Source of the DNA: an uncultured Pseudomonadota bacterium
Lineage (GTDB): Bacteria; Myxococcota_A; Bradymonadia; Bradymonadales; GCA-2716585
NCBI GenBank assembly: GCA_937123825.1
Contig: CAKZKQ010000083.1
Location: 1 to 37,262 of the forward strand
Reading direction: 5' to 3'
Length of the DNA: 37,262 nt
Shown: positions 23,998-32,998 of the stretch, piece by piece
Position numbering within the stretch: position 1 is the first letter of the stretch
Layout: the number at the start of each line of letters is the position of its first letter
Notes under the pieces: model-generated
Database searches by the model: none
What the model saw: only the letters and a program-made list of their open reading frames with translations
What the model was told of the DNA's origin: nothing
Program-made: the position numbers and the translations under genes

Positions 23998-26900
23998 ATG
24001 ACAGGACAAGCAAAGAACGGATTGGTTGTGGGGCGCCTTTGGATGGTGCTTCTGTGTTTGGTTGCCTTGCTGGCGGCCTGCGATGACGAAGAAAACCCGG
24101 ACCCGACGGTCGTCGTGGATCCTGAAGAGGAGACGGCGCAGGTCAGGGCGTTGCATCTGTCGCCGGACGGCCCGGCGGTGGACATCTTTGTCAACAAGGG
24201 CGAAGAAGCGCTGGTCTCAGGGCTGTCCTTCACCGAGGGTTCAGACTACGCCGAGGTGCCTGTGGGCGCCGTGGTGGTGGATGTCTCGGCCGAGGGCACG
24301 GGGGCAGACCAGAGCGTCTTGTCGGTCGACGGGCTGGTGCTCTCTGAGGACCGCTCCTACACCGTGGCGGCGTTTGGCAAGCTGGACGGGATCCGGGGTG
24401 TGGTCCTGGAAGAGGCCACCAACCCGCCCGGCGCTGGCAATGTCCGCGTTCGCGCCATCCACACCGCCGATGGCGTGGGTCAAGTGGACATCTGGGACAT
24501 CACCAACCCCAATGAACCTGCCCCGCTCTATGAAAACCTCAACTACGGCTCGGTGGGCTCCTACTCGGAGATCCCCTCGGGCACTTATCGGTTGGGGATC
24601 GACGTCGACGATGACGGCCAATCGGACCTGTCCTTTCAGATGCCTTCGCTCTCGGCGGGGCTGACGCTCAACATCTTTGCGGTGGCCGACGATGACGGCC
24701 CCTTCCTGCTGGCCCACTTCGCCAACGGCGACACGGCGCGGATCGATGGTGAAGCCATCGTGCCCCCGGTCGAAGAGTCGCAGGTGCGCGTGGTTCACCT
24801 CTCGCCGGGCGCCCCGGACGTGGACATTTTTGCCAACGAAGACCGCGCGGTGGAAGGGCTGGCCTTTCCCGACGGCACGGACTTCCTGACGGTCCCGGTG
24901 GGCGACTACGACTTTGCGGTGGTGCCCGAAGGCGGTGACCTGGCCGACGCAGTGGGTGAGCTTGAGGGCGTGAGCCTGGGGCTGAACCGTCAATACACGG
25001 CCTTTGCCTATGGCGATGTGGCCGACCTTCAGGTGGCGGCGTTTGAAGAAGACCTGAGCGACCCGGGCAACAACATCCGCGTTCGCGCGATTCACGCGGC
25101 CCAGGGTGTGGGTCAGGTCGATATCTGGAACATCACCAACCCCAACATCCCGGGGGTGCTCTTTGCCGACGTGAGCTTTGGGGACATCAGCGATCCACTG
25201 GTGGTTCCGGCCGGTGCTTACACGCTGGGCATCGACGCCGACAACGACGGTCAGTCGGATTTTGCCTTTGAGTTGCCTGCGTTGGTGGGCGGCGCGGTGG
25301 TCAACATCTTTGCGGTGGCCGATGACGACGGCCCCTTCCTGGTGGCCCAGTTTGAAAACGGCGACACGACCAGGATTGATGCCGAGGTCATTGAGCCGCC
25401 GGTGGAAGAGGCTCAGATTCGTGCGATTCACCTCTCTCCCGATGCGCCGGGCGTGGACATTTTTGCCAACAGCGACCGTGCCATTGAGGACCTGGAGTTC
25501 CCCAACAGCACCGACTTTGTGACTGTGCCTGCCGGGATCTACGACTTTACGGTTGTGCCTGCCGACGGCGAACTGGCCGATCGGGTCGGTGGTCTGGCGG
25601 CGGCAGGGCTGTCGGCGGACACGCAGTACACCGCGGTGGCCTTTGGGAGCCTGGAGCAGCTTCGGGTTCAGGCGATCGTGGAGGATCTGAGCGAGCCCGC
25701 TGACGGCAACATCCGTGTCCGCGCCATTCACGCGGCCCAGGGTGTGGGTCAGGTGGACATCTGGAACATCACCGACCCCGAAAACCCCGCGCCTCTCTAC
25801 GAGAACGTGGACTTTGGCGTCGCTGGCGACGCCCAGGAGATCCCCGCTGGAGCTTACACCCTTGGCATCGACGTCAACGACGACGCCGAGGTCGATTTGA
25901 CCTTCATCTTGCCTGAGCTGGCCGAAGGCACCATCGCCAACATCTTTGCGGTGGCCGATGAAGAGGGCGCTTTCCTGATTGCGCAGTTCGCCAACGGCGA
26001 CACTGCTCGCATCAACCCCGAGGTCATCGAGCCTCCGGTTCTGGCCCAGGTCCGTGCGATTCACCTCTCTCCTGATGCGCCTACCGTCGATATCTTCGCC
26101 AACGAAGATCGCGCCATTGAAGACCTGGAGTTCCCCAACAGCACTGGCTTCCTGTCTGTGCCCGCCGGGACCTACGACTTCTCCGTGGTTGCCGCTGACG
26201 CTGAGCTTGCCGATGCAGTGGGCGTGCTCGAAGGCGCTGAGTTGATGGGTGAGACGGAGTATACCGCTTTTGCCTTCGGCTCCCTGGAAAACCTCCAGGT
26301 CAGCGCTTTCGCCGATGACACTTCCGCTCCCGCAGATGGCAACATCCGTGTTCGTGCGATTCACGCCGCTGAGGGCGTGGGCCAGGTCGATATCTGGAAC
26401 ATCACCGACATCGAAAACCCCACGCCCCTCTATGAGAACGTGGACTTTGGTGTGGCTGGTGATGCCCAGGAGATCCCCGCTGGCGCCTACACCCTTGGCA
26501 TCGACGTCAACGACGACGCTGAAGTTGACCTGACCTTTGTGCTGCCTGAATTGGCTGGCGGTACGGTGGCCAACCTCTTTGCTGTGGCTGACGAAAACGG
26601 GGCCTTCCTCGTTGCCCAGTTCGCCAATGGCGACACCGCCCGCATTGATCCCTTCATTGCACCCATCGAAGAAGCCCAGGTTCGTGCCATTCATCTGTCG
26701 CCCAACGTTCCTGCGGTGGACGTCTTCGCCAACGAAGACCGTGCCATTGAAGCGCTCTTCTTCCCCGATAGCACCGGCTTCCTGACCGTGCCTGCTGGAG
26801 CCTACGACTTCTCCGTTGTGGTGACCGGTGGTGCGCTGGAGGACGCGGTGGGTGTGCTCGAAGGCGCCGAATTGATGGCCGACATGGAGTACACCGCCTT

Positions 26901-29900
26901 TGCTTTTGGTGCGGTGGAGAGCTTGCAGGTCAGCGCCTTTGCCGATGACACCAGCGCACCGCTTGAAGGCAACATCCGTGTCCGCGCGATCCACGCCGCC
27001 GAAGGTGTGGGTCAGGTGGACATCTGGAACATCACCGACCCCGAAAACCCCGCGCCTCTCTATGAGAACGTGGACTTTGGCGTTGCTGGCGACGCTCAGG
27101 AAATCCCTGCCGGTGCCTACACCCTCGGCATCGACATCAACGATGACGCTGAGGTCGACCTGACCTTTGTATTGCCCGAACTGGCCGACGGCACGGTGGC
27201 GAACCTCTTCGCCGTGGCCGACGAAAACGGTGCTTTCCTCGTTGCCCAGTTCGCCAATGGCGACACCGCCCGCATTGATCCCTTCATTGCACCCGTCGAG
27301 GAAGCTCAGGTCCGTGCGATTCATCTGTCACCCGATGCTCCCACTGTGGACATCTTCGCCAACGAAGCCCGGGCGATTGAAGATCTTGAGTTCCCCAACA
27401 GCACTGGCTTCCTGACCGTGCCTGCCGGAACCTACGACTTCTCTGTTGTGGCTGCCGACGCGGAACTCGCCGATGCTGTGGGTGTGCTTGAAGGCGCTGA
27501 GTTGATGGCCGACGTGGAGTACACCGCCTTTGCCTTTGGCTCCTTGGAGAACTTGCAGGTCAGCGCTTTTGCGGATGACACTTCCGCGCCTGGTGAAGGC
27601 AACATCCGTGTCCGCGCGATCCACGCCGCCGAAGGTGTGGGTCAGGTGGACATCTGGAACATCACCGACATCGAAAACCCCACGCCGCTCTACGAAAACG
27701 TGGACTTTGGTGTGGCCGGTGATGCCCAGGAGATCCCCGCCGGTGCCTACACCCTTGGCATCGACGTCAACGACGACGCCGAGGTTGACCTGACCTTCAT
27801 CCTACCCGAGTTGGCTGGCGGCACGGTGGCCAACCTCTTTGCCGTGGCCGATGAAAACGGGGCGTTCCTTATTGCCCAGTTTGCCAACGGCGACACCGCC
27901 CGCATCGATCCCATCATCCCTGTGGGCGACGCGCAGATCCGCGCCATCCACCTCTCCCTCAACGCCCCGCCCGTGGACGTCTTCGCCAACGACCTGCGCG
28001 CCTTTGAAGGCATCGCCTTCACCGGCAGCTCGGTCTACGCCGACCTCCAGGCCGGAACCTACGACCTGAACGTCGTGCCCTCCGGCGCCCTCCTTGATGC
28101 GAGCGTCCTGAGCGTCGAAGATCAGGTCCTCGAAGAGGATCAGGCCTACACCACCGTGGCCTTTGGCATCTTGTCCGACCTCCAGAGCCTGGTTTTGGAA
28201 GAAGACCGCACGGCGCCCGCCGAGGGCAGCATCCGTGTGCGTGCCATCCACACGGCCCTCAACGTGGGTCAGGTGGACATCTGGAACATCACCGACCCCA
28301 ACAACCCCGCGCCCCTCTATGAAGACGTGGACTTTGGCACCGCCGGTGATGCCCAGGAGATCCCTGCCGGGGCCTACACCCTTGGCCTGGACCTCAACAA
28401 CGACGCCGCTGTGGACCTGACCTACGAGCTGCCCTCGCTGCCCGCAGGCACCATCGCCAACCTCTTTGCGGTGGCCCGTGGCCGCGACGTCTTCCTGATT
28501 GCCCAGTTCGATGATGGCACCACCGCTCGCATCGACTCGCTGGAGCCCCTGGGCAACAACACGCGCCTGCGCACCATCCACCTCATCCCCGACGCTCCTG
28601 CCGTGGACGTGGCGCTGGACGCTGTGCGCCTCTTCCGGTCGCTGTCCTTCGGTCTGTCCTCCAACGTCCTGACCTTCCCCTCCAGCACCTACACGGTGTC
28701 GTTGGTCGGCGCCGGGGCGCCTTTGGATCAGGTGGCGGCGGTCTTCCCCGACGTGACCTTGACCGTGGGCACCAGCGTCACCGCCTTTGCCTACGGCAGC
28801 CTGGAGAACGCCAACCTTGGCGTCATCCCCGAAGACTTCAGCAGCCCCGCCGCCGGGACCATCCGTGTGCGTGCCATCCACGCCGCCGAAGGCATCGGTC
28901 AGGTGGACATCTGGAACATCACCGACCCCGACAACCCCGCGCCCCTCTACGAGGACGTGGACTTTGGCGCGGCCGGCAACGCCCTGGACATCCCCGCTGG
29001 GGCCTACACGCTGGGCATCGACACCAACGACGACGCCGCGCCCGAGCTGCTCTTTGAGCTGCCCGAGCTGGCCGAAGGCACCATCGCCAACCTCTTTGCG
29101 GTGGCCGACGCCGACGGCGCCTTCCTGGTGGCCCAGTTTGGCGACAACAGCACCGCCCGCATCGATCCGCTCTCGACCGATGTGCGCGTCCTGCACTTGT
29201 CGCCCGACGCCCCCAGCGTCGATGTCTTCGCCAACGGCGCCCGCGCCTTTGAAGACCTCGCCTTCAACCAGGGCACCGACTACGCCCAGGTCCCCGCGGG
29301 CAGCTACGAGTTCAACGTGGTGCCCACCGGCGACGACATTGAGCAGAGCGTGTTGACGGCTCAGGCCTTTATTGACCCTGACCTCAACACCACCGTGGTG
29401 GCCTTCAACGAGGTCGCCCAGCTCCAGCCCCTGGTCCTCACCGACGACCTGAGCGCGCCTGCCGAAGGCAACATCCGCGTGCGCGCCGTCCACACCGCTG
29501 TGGGCGTGGGTCAGGTGGACATCTGGAACATCACCGACCTCGACAACCCCGCGCCCCTCTATGAGGACGTGGACTTTGGCGTGGCCGGTGACGCCCTGGA
29601 GATCCCCGCCGGGACCTACACGCTGGGCATCGACGTTGACGACGACGCCTCTGTGGACCTGATCTTTGAACTGCCCGAGCTGGCCGCAGGCACCATCGCC
29701 AACCTCTTTGCCGTCAACGACGGCGGCGCGGTCTCGCTGACGGCCCAGTTCTCCGACAGCTCCGTGGCCTCCATCGCCGCCGCCACCACCAACTGGCGCA
29801 TCGCGCACTTCTCGCCCGATGCCCCTCCGGTGGACATCTACCTGGACGGCGAACTGACCTTTGCGGCGGTGGCCTTCCCGACCGGGCAGCCGTACCAGGA

Positions 29901-30405
29901 GTTGATCTCCAAGAGCTACACGCTGGACATCGTGCCTGCGGGTCTGCCCTTTGAGAACAGCCTGATCACCATCGAAGATGTCTTCCTGCCCCCCAGCCAG
30001 GACATCACCACGGTGGCCTTTGATCAGCTTGCGCAGCTGCGTCTGGAAGCCTTTGTGGACGACAACAGCCCTGTGCTCAGTTCCCAGACCCGCATCCGCG
30101 CCATCCACACCGCCGCTGGTGTGGGCCCCGTGGACATCTGGGACTTCACCGACCCCAACAACCCTGCTTTGCTCTACGACGAGCTGGGCTTTGGTGAGGC
30201 CGGTCAGTACCAGAGCGTGCCCGCTGGCCTCTACACCCTGGCCATCGACACCAACAACGACGCTGTCCCCGAGTTGACCTTTGATGTGCGACTCACCTCG
30301 CGCTTCTCGCTCAACATCTTTGCCGTGGCTGACGGCGACGGCGTCTTCCTGGTCTTCCAGTTCCCCGGTGGTCAAACGGTCCGCTTTGACCCGACCGTGG
30401 ACTGA
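23998..30405 (+). CDS. Giant DUF4397-repeat lipoprotein (2135 residues)
   Basis: A very large surface lipoprotein. The signal peptide ends in lipobox LLAAC, then an acidic linker, then ten tandem units of about 210 residues to the C-terminus. Each unit has two DUF4397-like halves: one starting AQVRAIHLSPDAPTVDIF and one with RVRAIHAAEGVGQVDIWNIT. The second half of each unit carries an acidic loop such as DVNDDAEVDL or DVDDDGQSDL that resembles a Ca-binding EF-hand/dockerin loop. No enzyme motif and no C-terminal anchor are seen, so lipid anchoring at the N-terminus is likely. A role in adhesion, matrix or prey contact is plausible (inference). ATG 23998 has GGAGAG just upstream. An intrinsic terminator follows at 30498-30549. 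Confidence 0.93.
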   Translation: MTGQAKNGLVVGRLWMVLLCLVALLAACDDEENPDPTVVVDPEEETAQVRALHLSPDGPAVDIFVNKGEEALVSGLSFTEGSDYAEVPVGAVVVDVSAEGTGADQSVLSVDGLVLSEDRSYTVAAFGKLDGIRGVVLEEATNPPGAGNVRVRAIHTADGVGQVDIWDITNPNEPAPLYENLNYGSVGSYSEIPSGTYRLGIDVDDDGQSDLSFQMPSLSAGLTLNIFAVADDDGPFLLAHFANGDTARIDGEAIVPPVEESQVRVVHLSPGAPDVDIFANEDRAVEGLAFPDGTDFLTVPVGDYDFAVVPEGGDLADAVGELEGVSLGLNRQYTAFAYGDVADLQVAAFEEDLSDPGNNIRVRAIHAAQGVGQVDIWNITNPNIPGVLFADVSFGDISDPLVVPAGAYTLGIDADNDGQSDFAFELPALVGGAVVNIFAVADDDGPFLVAQFENGDTTRIDAEVIEPPVEEAQIRAIHLSPDAPGVDIFANSDRAIEDLEFPNSTDFVTVPAGIYDFTVVPADGELADRVGGLAAAGLSADTQYTAVAFGSLEQLRVQAIVEDLSEPADGNIRVRAIHAAQGVGQVDIWNITDPENPAPLYENVDFGVAGDAQEIPAGAYTLGIDVNDDAEVDLTFILPELAEGTIANIFAVADEEGAFLIAQFANGDTARINPEVIEPPVLAQVRAIHLSPDAPTVDIFANEDRAIEDLEFPNSTGFLSVPAGTYDFSVVAADAELADAVGVLEGAELMGETEYTAFAFGSLENLQVSAFADDTSAPADGNIRVRAIHAAEGVGQVDIWNITDIENPTPLYENVDFGVAGDAQEIPAGAYTLGIDVNDDAEVDLTFVLPELAGGTVANLFAVADENGAFLVAQFANGDTARIDPFIAPIEEAQVRAIHLSPNVPAVDVFANEDRAIEALFFPDSTGFLTVPAGAYDFSVVVTGGALEDAVGVLEGAELMADMEYTAFAFGAVESLQVSAFADDTSAPLEGNIRVRAIHAAEGVGQVDIWNITDPENPAPLYENVDFGVAGDAQEIPAGAYTLGIDINDDAEVDLTFVLPELADGTVANLFAVADENGAFLVAQFANGDTARIDPFIAPVEEAQVRAIHLSPDAPTVDIFANEARAIEDLEFPNSTGFLTVPAGTYDFSVVAADAELADAVGVLEGAELMADVEYTAFAFGSLENLQVSAFADDTSAPGEGNIRVRAIHAAEGVGQVDIWNITDIENPTPLYENVDFGVAGDAQEIPAGAYTLGIDVNDDAEVDLTFILPELAGGTVANLFAVADENGAFLIAQFANGDTARIDPIIPVGDAQIRAIHLSLNAPPVDVFANDLRAFEGIAFTGSSVYADLQAGTYDLNVVPSGALLDASVLSVEDQVLEEDQAYTTVAFGILSDLQSLVLEEDRTAPAEGSIRVRAIHTALNVGQVDIWNITDPNNPAPLYEDVDFGTAGDAQEIPAGAYTLGLDLNNDAAVDLTYELPSLPAGTIANLFAVARGRDVFLIAQFDDGTTARIDSLEPLGNNTRLRTIHLIPDAPAVDVALDAVRLFRSLSFGLSSNVLTFPSSTYTVSLVGAGAPLDQVAAVFPDVTLTVGTSVTAFAYGSLENANLGVIPEDFSSPAAGTIRVRAIHAAEGIGQVDIWNITDPDNPAPLYEDVDFGAAGNALDIPAGAYTLGIDTNDDAAPELLFELPELAEGTIANLFAVADADGAFLVAQFGDNSTARIDPLSTDVRVLHLSPDAPSVDVFANGARAFEDLAFNQGTDYAQVPAGSYEFNVVPTGDDIEQSVLTAQAFIDPDLNTTVVAFNEVAQLQPLVLTDDLSAPAEGNIRVRAVHTAVGVGQVDIWNITDLDNPAPLYEDVDFGVAGDALEIPAGTYTLGIDVDDDASVDLIFELPELAAGTIANLFAVNDGGAVSLTAQFSDSSVASIAAATTNWRIAHFSPDAPPVDIYLDGELTFAAVAFPTGQPYQELISKSYTLDIVPAGLPFENSLITIEDVFLPPSQDITTVAFDQLAQLRLEAFVDDNSPVLSSQTRIRAIHTAAGVGPVDIWDFTDPNNPALLYDELGFGEAGQYQSVPAGLYTLAIDTNNDAVPELTFDVRLTSRFSLNIFAVADGDGVFLVFQFPGGQTVRFDPTVD
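24136..30402 (+). repeat. Ten tandem ~630-bp units inside the DUF4397 gene
   Basis: Units start at 24136, 24778, 25411, 26044, 26674, 27304, 27931, 28561, 29176 and 29788. Spacing is 642, 633, 633, 630, 630, 627, 630, 615 and 612 bp. The middle units are most alike: bases 26971-27030 and 27601-27660 are identical, as is most of 26611-26660 compared with 27241-27290, both exactly 630 bp apart. The outer units have diverged in sequence and length, which points to recent duplication or gene conversion in the centre. Confidence 0.9.
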
Positions 30406-30497
30406 GCCCCTGATGGCCCACCACGCCGCGCGCTAAACCCCCGACGGTTTCACCGCGCAGCGCGGGCCTCTTAAGAGCACTCCGCACGTTCAAAGAT

Positions 30498-30549
30498 GGC
30501 GCTGGCTTGCTTGCGAACCCTCGCAAGTCCAGCGCCGTTTGTCGTTTTT
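30498..30549 (+). terminator. Intrinsic terminator after the DUF4397 gene
   Basis: GGCGCTGG-CTTGC (from 30498) pairs with GCAAG-T-CCAGCGCC (to 30536) with a single bulged T, followed by a T-rich tail (TTTGTCGTTTTT). It lies 93 bp after the stop codon. Confidence 0.8.
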
Positions 30550-30565
30550 GGCAGGTCCTTTGGGC

Positions 30566-30571
30566 TATACT
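30566..30571 (+). promoter_or_regulatory. Candidate -10 element for the HAD-anmK operon
   Basis: TATACT lies directly after the terminator and about 155 bp before the TTG start of the HAD gene. No good -35 is seen at the right distance (TTTTTG or TTGGCA are badly spaced). Position is right, match is partial. Confidence 0.3.
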
Positions 30572-30727
30572 TCGCCGATATGGCAAAGTGATATAAGGCC
30601 TATGGAAAGGTGCCAGGGACGTTTACAAGCCACCGAAAACACAACGTTTTTAACCCACGACCGCCGCCAAAACGTGTGTGGCGTCTTTGGGTGATGATGG
30701 AGGGCTTGATGCAAGGAGGCGACGGTT

Positions 30728-31228
30728 TTGGGAGTGGAAGATTTGGACTTTGCAGACATTGAGTTGCTGGCGTTTGACATCGACGGGACGCTGACGGACG
30801 CCACCACGTGGTGGGGCGGTCAGGAGCGCGGTTGGTTGCAGCGTTACAGCGTGCGCGACGGCGAATCGCTCCTGCGCTTGCGGGCGGCCGGGGTGGTGGT
30901 GGTGCCCTTGTCGCGCAACAAGACCGACGCCGCGCGCCAGCGCATGAAGGGTCTGAAGATGGAGACCCGTTGGGTGGGCGTGTCGGATAAGCTGGCGGCG
31001 GTGGATGAAATTGCTGCTGAGTACGGCATCGCCCCGCAAAAGATGTGCTACGTGGGCGACGGGGCTGAGGATGGCCACGTCTTTGAGCGTGTGGGGCTTG
31101 GATGTGCGGTGGCCGACGCTCACCCCGATGCGCTGGAGCGCGCTGATGTGGTCCTGGACGCCGCAGGTGGGCAGAGGGCTATTGAGGAGATTGAGTTGCG
31201 CCGCGCTGGCCGCTGGGGGACGCGATGA
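30728..31228 (+). CDS. KdsC-like (YrbI family) HAD phosphatase
   Basis: A 166-residue cap-less HAD phosphatase, the size and pattern of KdsC (Kdo-8-phosphate phosphatase). Motif I is FDIDGTLTD (D17, D19), then FNVRDG-like YSVRDGESL, motif II LSR (S62), motif III in GVSDKLAAV, and motif IV YVGDGAEDGHVF, followed by CAVADAHPDALERAD, very typical of the family. The TTG start is fixed by a strong SD (AAGGAGG, 30713-30719, 8 nt upstream). It overlaps anmK by 4 nt (ATGA). Its substrate may be Kdo-8-phosphate or, from the linkage to anmK, another sugar phosphate such as MurNAc-6-phosphate (inference). Confidence 0.87.
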   Translation: MGVEDLDFADIELLAFDIDGTLTDATTWWGGQERGWLQRYSVRDGESLLRLRAAGVVVVPLSRNKTDAARQRMKGLKMETRWVGVSDKLAAVDEIAAEYGIAPQKMCYVGDGAEDGHVFERVGLGCAVADAHPDALERADVVLDAAGGQRAIEEIELRRAGRWGTR

Positions 31229-32337
31229 AAGCCATCGGGATCATGTCGGGGACATCTTGTGACGGGGCTGACGCGGTTTTGTTGGACTTGCCCGACGGTG
31301 TGGGCCAGCGCGGTGCTGGGGAGGTTCTGGGGCACGCCTACGAGCCCTTTGACGCGGCCCTGCAAGCCGAGTTGAGCCGTCCCATGTCGCTGAGCGTCAA
31401 GCGTCTGGCCGAGTTGAACGTGCTTTTGCCTGAGATCTACGCCCGCGCGGTCCAAAAGTTGTCTGGTTGGCAGCAGGCCCAGTGCTGCGGGATGCATGGT
31501 CAGACTGTCTGGCACCAGCCGCCAAGCCACGGCCAGGAGGTGTCGTGCACGCTGCAAATCGGCTCGACGGCGGTCCTTGCCCAGCGCCTTGGGATGCCGG
31601 TTGTCGGCGATTTTCGCGGCGCTGACATCGCTTTGGGCGGTGAAGGGGCGCCGATTTCGCCGTTGGCGCACTGGTTTTTTACGCCGCCGCAGGTTGAGGG
31701 GCGGTGTGTGGTCAACATTGGCGGGATTGCCAACATCACCTGGGTTGGCGCTCGGGCTGAAGATGTGCGCGCGGGCGACGTGGGGCCTGGAGGCATGATG
31801 CTCGACGCCGTCATCCAGCGCGGTACGGGCGGTGCCTCGGGCTTTGACGTCGATGGACGTTGGAGCAGCCAGGGGCAGGTTGTTCAAGCGGTGGTGGACC
31901 ACATCATGGCGGCCCCTTTTTTTGCGCGCCCGCACCCCCGCACCACAGGCCGCGAAGACTTTGGGACCCAGTTTGTGGAAGGGATCTGGGCGCGCTTTGG
32001 TGAACTGCCCCTGGAGACGCTGGCCAGCAGCGTCTTGGAGGCGACCGCTGTGGGGATCGTGCAGGGAATCACGCAGATGGCGCCGCCCGGCGCGTTGCGC
32101 GAGCTTGTGGCCACCGGCGGCGGCGCCCGAAACCCCACATTGATCAGCGCCCTTGAGCGTCTGCTTGGGCCGGACGTCTCTGTGGTCGTGCCCAAAGAGG
32201 GGCCGCTGGCGGCCTCGGTCCACGAGCCAGCCGCCATGGCGCTGCTGGCCGCCCGCACCCTCCAAGGCCTGCCTGGTTCATTGCCCGCCGTCACCGGCGC
32301 GCGCCAAGGCGCTGTCCTGGGCCACATCCACCGCTGA
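31225..32337 (+). CDS. anmK: Anhydro-N-acetylmuramic acid kinase AnmK
   Basis: A 370-residue kinase of the ASKHA fold that converts 1,6-anhydro-MurNAc to MurNAc-6-phosphate during peptidoglycan recycling. The family pattern is clear: IGIMSGTSCDGADAV at the N-terminus (Cys replaces the common Leu), GDFRGADIALGGEGAPISPL, NIGGIANITW, GPGGMMLDAVIQRGTGGASG, FFARPHPRTTGREDFG and LVATGGGARNPTLI. Length equals the usual ~370. The ATG at 31225 overlaps the HAD stop (ATGA), implying translational coupling. Its stop is 15 bp from the stop of the convergent lipoprotein gene. Confidence 0.95.
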   Translation: MKAIGIMSGTSCDGADAVLLDLPDGVGQRGAGEVLGHAYEPFDAALQAELSRPMSLSVKRLAELNVLLPEIYARAVQKLSGWQQAQCCGMHGQTVWHQPPSHGQEVSCTLQIGSTAVLAQRLGMPVVGDFRGADIALGGEGAPISPLAHWFFTPPQVEGRCVVNIGGIANITWVGARAEDVRAGDVGPGGMMLDAVIQRGTGGASGFDVDGRWSSQGQVVQAVVDHIMAAPFFARPHPRTTGREDFGTQFVEGIWARFGELPLETLASSVLEATAVGIVQGITQMAPPGALRELVATGGGARNPTLISALERLLGPDVSVVVPKEGPLAASVHEPAAMALLAARTLQGLPGSLPAVTGARQGAVLGHIHR

Positions 32338-32352
32338 TGGTGGGTTGGGTCT

Positions 32353-32913
32353 TCAGTGGGTTGAGTGTGGTCTGTAGTAGATGAACTGGTGTCGGAATGA
32401 TGCTGTGACTTCGACAGTCTCGTCTGACTCCAGGGATTTGAAGCGCGCTTGGTTTACAAGACCGCTGAAGACATACACCGACTCATCCAAGCGCCGCACG
32501 TTTAGCAACACATCTCCTTCTTCGTACACGTAGTGTTGGCCGTTGTTGGAGACTTGAAGCAGCAAAATTTGAGCCAGGGTCTGGCCCTGGCACTGCATGT
32601 CCTGGTGTTGATGAACGTCTATGCCGCCACCGTCCAGGGCGCTCTCTGGTAAGGTCGTATAAAACACGAAACTCATGGAGACATCTACATCTTCGGCAGG
32701 AGCCATGGCCACGAGAACGCGGAATGCTTCTTGGCCGCACACCTGCCGTTCTGGTCCAAAGCTGACGTCGCCATAAGCTTCGTGAGCTTCTCCATCGATC
32801 GAGAACGCTCCGACTTTTTGACGTGGAGCAACACGATCAATGAATAGCGTGCTGTCTGAGCACGACCACAACGCTGCCACAAAAGCAACAAGCACACATA
32901 AAGGGCTACGCAC
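32353..32913 (-). CDS. Small predicted lipoprotein, unknown function
   Basis: A 186-residue lipoprotein with lipobox LWSC after a hydrophobic segment (VLVAFVAALWSC). GTG 32913 is preferred because AGAGG lies about 7 nt upstream; a TTG at 32928 is also in frame but has no SD. The mature part has several Cys (RQVCGQE, QDMQCQG), suggesting a disulphide, and alternating strands, but no family is recognised. By eye its base composition is less GC-rich than its neighbours. It lies 85 bp downstream of the ATP-grasp gene on the same strand and may be co-transcribed with it. Confidence 0.75.
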   Translation of the reverse strand: MRSPLCVLVAFVAALWSCSDSTLFIDRVAPRQKVGAFSIDGEAHEAYGDVSFGPERQVCGQEAFRVLVAMAPAEDVDVSMSFVFYTTLPESALDGGGIDVHQHQDMQCQGQTLAQILLLQVSNNGQHYVYEEGDVLLNVRRLDESVYVFSGLVNQARFKSLESDETVEVTASFRHQFIYYRPHSTH

Positions 32914-32998
32914 GGCCAACCTCTGCAAGATGTGCGGTGTGTTTTCACCGCCTTGTAGAGTGGTATACGCAATTCATGATGCATTGGTTGTAAAACAA

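Noticed and set aside
24241..30375. Very long antisense ORFs (over 1000 and over 850 codons) on the minus strand
   Set aside because: They are opposite the DUF4397 repeats; high GC and repeated codon use keep the antisense frame open. They have no start signals and no recognisable domain.
24136..30402. Regular repeats as a CRISPR array
   Set aside because: The units are about 630 bp, in frame and protein-coding; there are no short direct repeats with unique spacers.
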